Program-made: the position numbers and the translations under genes
DNA from: Methyloglobulus morosus KoM1
Lineage (GTDB): Bacteria; Pseudomonadota; Gammaproteobacteria; Methylococcales; Methylomonadaceae
Direction of reading: 5' to 3'
Assembly (NCBI RefSeq): GCF_000496735.2
Contig: NZ_AYLO01000008.1
Coordinates: 1 to 34,893 of the forward strand
Length of the DNA stretch: 34,893 nt
Notes under the pieces: model-generated
The model's input: the letters and a program-made list of their open reading frames with translations, nothing else
Database searches by the model: none
Told to the model about the DNA's origin: nothing
Shown: piece by piece, positions 32,446 to 34,893 of the stretch
How positions within the stretch are numbered: position 1 is the stretch's first letter
Layout: each line of letters starts with the position of its first letter

Positions 32446-34893
32446 TTAATCAGGGATGCCTCGACTTAGGCTCGCTTGTATCAATTCGACTAACTGATAT
32501 TCCTTTATCGGTTTGGTTATGTAAGCATCAAATCCGGCATTTAGCGCTTCACTTATCTTGGACTCGTCGGCATAAGCACTAACCACGGCGAGTTTAAGCC
32601 TAAAATTTTGACTGCGAAGTTTTTCCACCAATTCTAAACCATTCATGACTGGCATATTAATGTCCACCAAGGCGAGGTCGTATGGATTTTTCCCGATCAA
32701 TTCCAGGGCTTCCTGTCCATTCTTGGCAGAATCAACCCTGCATCCCAATTGTTCTAACATACTCACTAAAAATATAAGGTTGATTTCACTGTCATCCACT
32801 ACCAACACATAGGCATCCTTAAAAGTGCCGGTTTCATCAGGCAGATCCGACGCAACCTTGACGTGGCTTTTCTCACTGAGCGGCAAGGGTAACGAAACAG
32901 TAAAAACACTGCCCAAGCCAAGTCGACTACTGACCGTCAGTTCACCATCCATTAAATTGACGAGTTCTTTGGTAATTGACAACCCAAGGCCTATACCTTC
33001 ACGGGTAAAACTATTGTTATTGATCTGCACAAAAGGGGAAAATATCAGATCCAAATCCTTTTGCGCTATGCCAGAACCCGTGTCGGCCACGGACACCTCG
33101 ACGATGCCGTCTTGGTAAGATGCAGTCACTGTTACACTGCCTTGACTGGTATATTTGACGGCGTTGTCTATCAGGTTTACCAGGATTTGCCGTATCCGCT
33201 TTTCATCGCCTTGAAATTTCCGTGGGGGACAGGAGTTTTTTGTGTTGAGTTTAAGGCCTTTCTTATCTGCCCGAAATTTACAGATCCGAATGCTATCGGT
33301 CAGCAACGGGGTAAAATTAAAGCCATTGAGTTCCAACTTTATTTGTTGCGTCTCTATGGCCGATATGTCGAGAATATCATTAATAAGCCGCAATAGGTCA
33401 TCGCTGCAATGTTTGATGATTGAAATCTGTTTTTTATCTTCGATATCCAAGGATGGTTTCTTTTCCAATAACTGGGCGAAACCAGAAATACCGTTCAGCG
33501 GTGTCCTTAATTCATGGCTGATTTTAGCCAGGAATTGATTCTTGGCTTGGTTGGCCAATTCCGCAGCCGTTTTGGTTTCCGTCAATATTTTGGTGCGTTC
33601 TTCTATGATGGCTTCAGTGCAGAAATATCGGCCCGTCAAGTGTAACAGGGCGATACCGAGTATCGCGGTAAACCATAATCCACTTACCATTATCCAGCCT
33701 ACCGGCCACCAATGGTCGCTAGCCTTTTCCTTACCCCAATCATGATAAAAACTTAACAGCCAAGTTTGGCCAGCTACCTCGATCGGAACGGTTTGGTAAA
33801 GCATTTGGTCTTTATTGCCGATATCGCCGTAAATAACTGATCTTTCCGGTAAGGAATCTTGGTGGGGTGTGCTAATCATCAACGCACAATGAGCCGTATT
33901 CAACTCGGCAAACGCTTGCTGGACCAAGCCTTCCATCGATAAATCCAAAATGATTACGCCCAACGCTTTCTTGTCCTGGCTAAACTCATTGAGAACGGGA
34001 ATAAGCAATTTAAAGCTGTTCCGCTCCGAAACCAGGAATTCGGCCTTGGCGGCTTGCGGGTTTGTCTGCAATTTTTTCCTGACATCAAGAGGAATTGCCC
34101 ACGAATTTTCCGATTTACTGGTCGCTTGATCGTTAAGTGGGATTAGGTATTGGTTTTTTTCTTCTTTGCCTTCTATATTATTCACCCAATTGATAGCCTG
34201 CATCTCTTTGTACGGCATGAGCATTTGTTTGGCTAATTGTGAAAACTTTTGCGGCTCTATTGATTTCAAACCAAGCAAGAAACTCCTTACAGCTTGAAGT
34301 TCAGACAGGTCTTCTTTTACCCTGTTTTTTAATGCCTGGGACAAGGTAATGGCTTTTTCTTTTAATTGTTGTTCGTATTGCTTCTGGGTAATGCTGTCCA
34401 GGTAAAAAAACAGGGCGATGACTAACGCAAACGTCGACAAAATGGGCAAGCCGACGGTAGCACGCCGTTGATGCCAGATATGTCGCGGCTGGGCAAGAAG
34501 TATCAGGATAAGCGGCGTAAAAATAAGTACGCCCAATACGTCGGCCACCCACCAACTTAACCAAGCGAGCGAAACGTCGGGCAAGGCAACAATTCCTAAG
34601 CGGTACATTGCCGCAACACCAATACCCGCAGAGACTAGGCAACTGACCGGCCCGCCCAAGCCCATAAAAAGCATGATGCTCCGACCCTCTATCAGAGGAT
34701 TGGGAAATCCGATCACCCGACGTATAAGGCCCGCCCCCAAACATGCCGATAGGGCTGCCCCAATAGCGCTGGCGGCATAGAAAAGCAAAAACTCAGGATC
34801 AAAATCGAAAGCCCAGGCACTAACACAGAAATTGCCTATAGCGACAGCGGGCAAAATCCGTATCCCAAACAGTAATGTCGCCGCCAATGCCAA
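32446..34893 (-). CDS. MASE1-CHASE hybrid sensor histidine kinase, start outside the window
   Basis: The visible 815 residues begin in the frame at the right edge; the first codon is TTG and the sequence continues a membrane span, so the gene is cut by the window. Domains in order: MASE1 membrane sensor (1-165, GNFCVSAWAFDFDP, WWVADVLGVLIFTPL), a span, a periplasmic CHASE-like sensor (about 180-390), a span, HisKA with His460 (ISHELRTPLNGISGF), HATPase with DTGSGI and GIGLGLSITKEL, and a receiver domain with Asp744 (LVDINMPVMNG). No Hpt domain follows. It converges on the regulator at 31588. The kinase would autophosphorylate and pass phosphate to its receiver; ligand and final target are unknown. 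Confidence 0.94.
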   Translation of the reverse strand: MALAATLLFGIRILPAVAIGNFCVSAWAFDFDPEFLLFYAASAIGAALSACLGAGLIRRVIGFPNPLIEGRSIMLFMGLGGPVSCLVSAGIGVAAMYRLGIVALPDVSLAWLSWWVADVLGVLIFTPLILILLAQPRHIWHQRRATVGLPILSTFALVIALFFYLDSITQKQYEQQLKEKAITLSQALKNRVKEDLSELQAVRSFLLGLKSIEPQKFSQLAKQMLMPYKEMQAINWVNNIEGKEEKNQYLIPLNDQATSKSENSWAIPLDVRKKLQTNPQAAKAEFLVSERNSFKLLIPVLNEFSQDKKALGVIILDLSMEGLVQQAFAELNTAHCALMISTPHQDSLPERSVIYGDIGNKDQMLYQTVPIEVAGQTWLLSFYHDWGKEKASDHWWPVGWIMVSGLWFTAILGIALLHLTGRYFCTEAIIEERTKILTETKTAAELANQAKNQFLAKISHELRTPLNGISGFAQLLEKKPSLDIEDKKQISIIKHCSDDLLRLINDILDISAIETQQIKLELNGFNFTPLLTDSIRICKFRADKKGLKLNTKNSCPPRKFQGDEKRIRQILVNLIDNAVKYTSQGSVTVTASYQDGIVEVSVADTGSGIAQKDLDLIFSPFVQINNNSFTREGIGLGLSITKELVNLMDGELTVSSRLGLGSVFTVSLPLPLSEKSHVKVASDLPDETGTFKDAYVLVVDDSEINLIFLVSMLEQLGCRVDSAKNGQEALELIGKNPYDLALVDINMPVMNGLELVEKLRSQNFRLKLAVVSAYADESKISEALNAGFDAYITKPIKEYQLVELIQASLSRGIPD

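Noticed and set aside
1-34893. CRISPR arrays, tRNA genes, prophage genes
   Set aside because: I saw no regularly spaced repeats, no cloverleaf with the TTCRA arm and no phage structural genes.

Overview
The window looks like chromosome of a gammaproteobacterial methanotroph or methylotroph, most likely Methylococcales and Methylobacter-like. The main evidence is a tandem pair of methylene-tetrahydromethanopterin dehydrogenase genes (mtdB family), diagnostic of the H4MPT-linked C1 oxidation pathway. A GacA/UvrY-type regulator, the order ffs-dnaX-ybaB-recR and copper-handling secreted proteins fit the same assignment. The genus is an inference. I see no prophage, plasmid backbone, CRISPR array or tRNA.

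Layout. 1-2.4 kb: an atypical LuxR-type response regulator, a decayed transposase fragment and dnaB. 2.5-5 kb: an NlpC/P60 lipoprotein, a SAM methyltransferase and a GacA-like regulator. 5-6.9 kb: the two mtdB paralogues. 7-9.3 kb: comEC. 9.3-10.3 kb: a REP-like repeat, a SnoaL-like protein and a small membrane protein. 10.4-16.4 kb: a three-gene export operon (HlyD-type adaptor with a TTG start, C39 peptidase-ABC exporter, second ABC exporter) without a visible substrate gene. 16.6-20.1 kb: a degenerate potassium-channel-like protein, then the housekeeping set ffs, dnaX, ybaB, recR and a HIT hydrolase. 20.3-30.6 kb: genes for exported proteins, all on the minus strand: a Sco-cytochrome c fusion, a large multicopper oxidase, a HAF/HYR repeat protein, a 244-residue secreted protein and an 838-residue secreted protein. 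30.8-31.6 kb: non-coding DNA with a repeat element and a chain of competing hairpins. 31.6-34.9 kb: a second atypical response regulator, convergent with a MASE1-CHASE hybrid histidine kinase that runs off the window edge.

How the genes may work together. The two dehydrogenases carry opposite cofactor signatures (Arg versus Asp after the second Rossmann strand), so they may split NADP- and NAD-linked formaldehyde oxidation. The multicopper oxidase and Sco-cytochrome c fusion form an operon suggesting periplasmic copper loading plus electron transfer. The repeat-rich secreted proteins beside them may belong to the same cell-surface programme. The two response regulators near the window ends are paralogues of each other and share a non-canonical Glu-Asn acidic pocket; the second lies next to the hybrid kinase.

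The strongest leads for something new are the orphan dual-ABC C39 exporter, the oxidase/Sco-cytochrome/giant-protein cluster and the structured non-coding stretch around 31.2 kb.
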